From Clostridiaceae bacterium (GTDB lineage Bacteria > Bacillota > Clostridia > Lachnospirales > Lachnospiraceae), in the NCBI GenBank assembly GCA_902363735.1, contig CABJBA010000003.1, forward strand, positions 62,001 through 126,000: a stretch of DNA of 64,000 nucleotides, in the 5' to 3' direction. The notes under the pieces are model-generated. The model saw only the letters and a program-made list of their open reading frames with translations, made no database searches and was not told the origin of the DNA. Shown here piece after piece: positions 63,103 through 64,000 of the stretch; position 1 is the first letter of the stretch; the number at the start of each line of letters is the position of its first letter. Both the position numbers and the translations under genes were made by a program.

Positions 63103-63987
63103 TTAATCCACTCTCTTATCTCCCCAGAAAAACAGGCCTACTGTGCCTGGGCCGGTATGAGAACCTATGACAGTTCCAATGCTGTTAATAACCATCTTTC
63201 CCAGCTTCGGAAAACGTTCATTTACAAGAGAGGCCAGTTCTTTGGCATCATCCTCGCAGGCAGAATGGACAAGAAAGCAGTTTCTACTATAATCCTTTCC
63301 ATCCATTGCATGAGCCTCCATGGTTTTGACCGTTTCCTGGATGGCTTTTTTCTTTGTCCGGATCTTCTGACGTGGAATCAGGCGGCCCTGAAAATCAATA
63401 TTCATAAGAGGGCAGATGTTAAGTACAGTTCCAAGTATGGCAGATGTGGCGGATATCCTCCCGCCCCGCTTAAAGCTGGTTAAATCAGTGGAAAAAAACC
63501 AGCTATTTATAAAAAGCTTGTTTTCTTCAGCCCAATCTCTGGCCTCCTCAAAAGAAGTTCCCTTATCCCGCAAATCTGCCAGAGCATCCATTAAAAGCCC
63601 ATAGCCAACAGAAGCATTTAATGAATCTACAATGTCAATCTTTCTTTCCGGATATTTAGAAAGCATTTCCTCTCTGGCAACACAGGCAGAATTATAAGTC
63701 CCGGAAATGCCAGAAGAAAGAGTGATGTGGAGAATATCCTTTCCCTCTTTCAAATAAGGCTCAAAAAAGCTGCAGTATTCTTCCACATTAACCTGAGAAG
63801 TTACAGGCGTTGCCCCCTTTGCAATACGGTCATAAAATTCATCAAAAGGGATACTCTTTCCTAAATCATCGGGGTAAGTGACACCATCCATTGTATAATG
63901 AAAGCACACATAGGGAATGCGGCGCTCCTCAAAATATTTCTCTTTCATATCTGCTGTAGAACAGCAGGACAAAACATACGAATCCAT
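63103..63987 (-). CDS. DegV family fatty-acid-binding protein
   Basis: A 294-residue protein of the DegV family. N-terminal domain: YVLSCCSTADM and the TSQVNVEEY block near 63; the fatty-acid cleft motif LSSGISGTYNSA near 92-103 and the C-terminal FKRGGRISATSAILGTVLNICPL near 170-192 are intact. Gram-positive members (FakB) present fatty acids to FakA kinase for phospholipid synthesis; no FakA is in view, so a lipid-binding role is inference. The start at 63987 has GAGGTATCCAGAT before it and only 13 bases of window remain upstream. Confidence 0.93.
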   Translation of the reverse strand: MDSYVLSCCSTADMKEKYFEERRIPYVCFHYTMDGVTYPDDLGKSIPFDEFYDRIAKGATPVTSQVNVEEYCSFFEPYLKEGKDILHITLSSGISGTYNSACVAREEMLSKYPERKIDIVDSLNASVGYGLLMDALADLRDKGTSFEEARDWAEENKLFINSWFFSTDLTSFKRGGRISATSAILGTVLNICPLMNIDFQGRLIPRQKIRTKKKAIQETVKTMEAHAMDGKDYSRNCFLVHSACEDDAKELASLVNERFPKLGKMVINSIGTVIGSHTGPGTVGLFFWGDKRVD

Positions 63988-64000
63988 ATCTGGATACCTC

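Overview
The window reads as housekeeping chromosome from a spore-forming, moderate-GC clostridium. Protein sequences and gene order (ylxM-ffh-rpsP-khpA-rimM-trmD-rplS-lepB-rbgA-rnhB-yraN; rsgA-prkC-prpC-rlmN-rsmB-yugP-fmt-def-priA) point to Lachnospiraceae, perhaps near Lacrimispora/Lachnoclostridium; the family is inference, the endospore-forming Firmicute assignment is firm (spoIVA, yqfC/yqfD, a tepA-type ClpP homologue, FtsK/SpoIIIE). Almost every gene is on the minus strand; only prs (19568-20752) and a NusG-domain-II protein (62748-63098) are on plus. I saw no tRNA, rRNA, IS element, prophage or CRISPR array.

Layout, low to high coordinate (genes on minus are transcribed right to left). 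1-2.2 kb: phoH (cut by the window edge), yqfD and yqfC with a sigma-E-type promoter, and rpsU with its own promoter, leader hairpin and terminator. 2.3-8.2 kb: alaS with a leader of about 200 nt lacking a T-box, a membrane-anchored LprI-domain protein, rnhA, and a beta-CASP RNA hydrolase whose promoter lies inside the end of spoIVA and whose 5' UTR carries a strong nested inverted repeat. 8.4-14.8 kb: spoIVA and the branched-chain amino acid ABC operon livKHMGF. 14.9-19.3 kb: DUF512 radical-SAM protein, der, plsY, gpsA. 19.5-20.8 kb: prs on plus. 20.8-28.4 kb: the SRP / 30S-50S maturation cluster listed above plus pgeF. 28.4-34.9 kb: a hydrolase, a glyoxalase-like protein, serS, a pyridoxal-kinase/ECF pair, thiN, rpe, rsgA. 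34.9-44.7 kb: PASTA kinase, its phosphatase, rRNA methylases, fmt, def, priA. 44.7-53.1 kb: murF, murE, fhs, ftsK/spoIIIE, tepA. 53.2-58 kb: an SH3-NlpC/P60 cell wall hydrolase and an ABC importer of the TrpXYZ/ABC_sub_bind class. 58-64 kb: galT, then a group resembling flavin-based extracellular electron transfer loci (a Gx/EetB-like membrane protein, a membrane-anchored FMN-binding protein with five further near-identical repeats, a NusG-II/EetA-like protein) and a DegV protein.

The most unusual parts are the 59.6-63.1 kb redox-like group with its recently amplified repeat protein, the structured 5' UTR of the beta-CASP nuclease, and a perfect 44-bp direct duplication that copies the ribosome binding site of murF. 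Sporulation control is visible directly: yqfC and spoIVA share a 15-base sigma-E -10 region, and tepA has a sigma-G-type promoter in front of a TTG start. All functional assignments come from reading the translated proteins; no database search was run.
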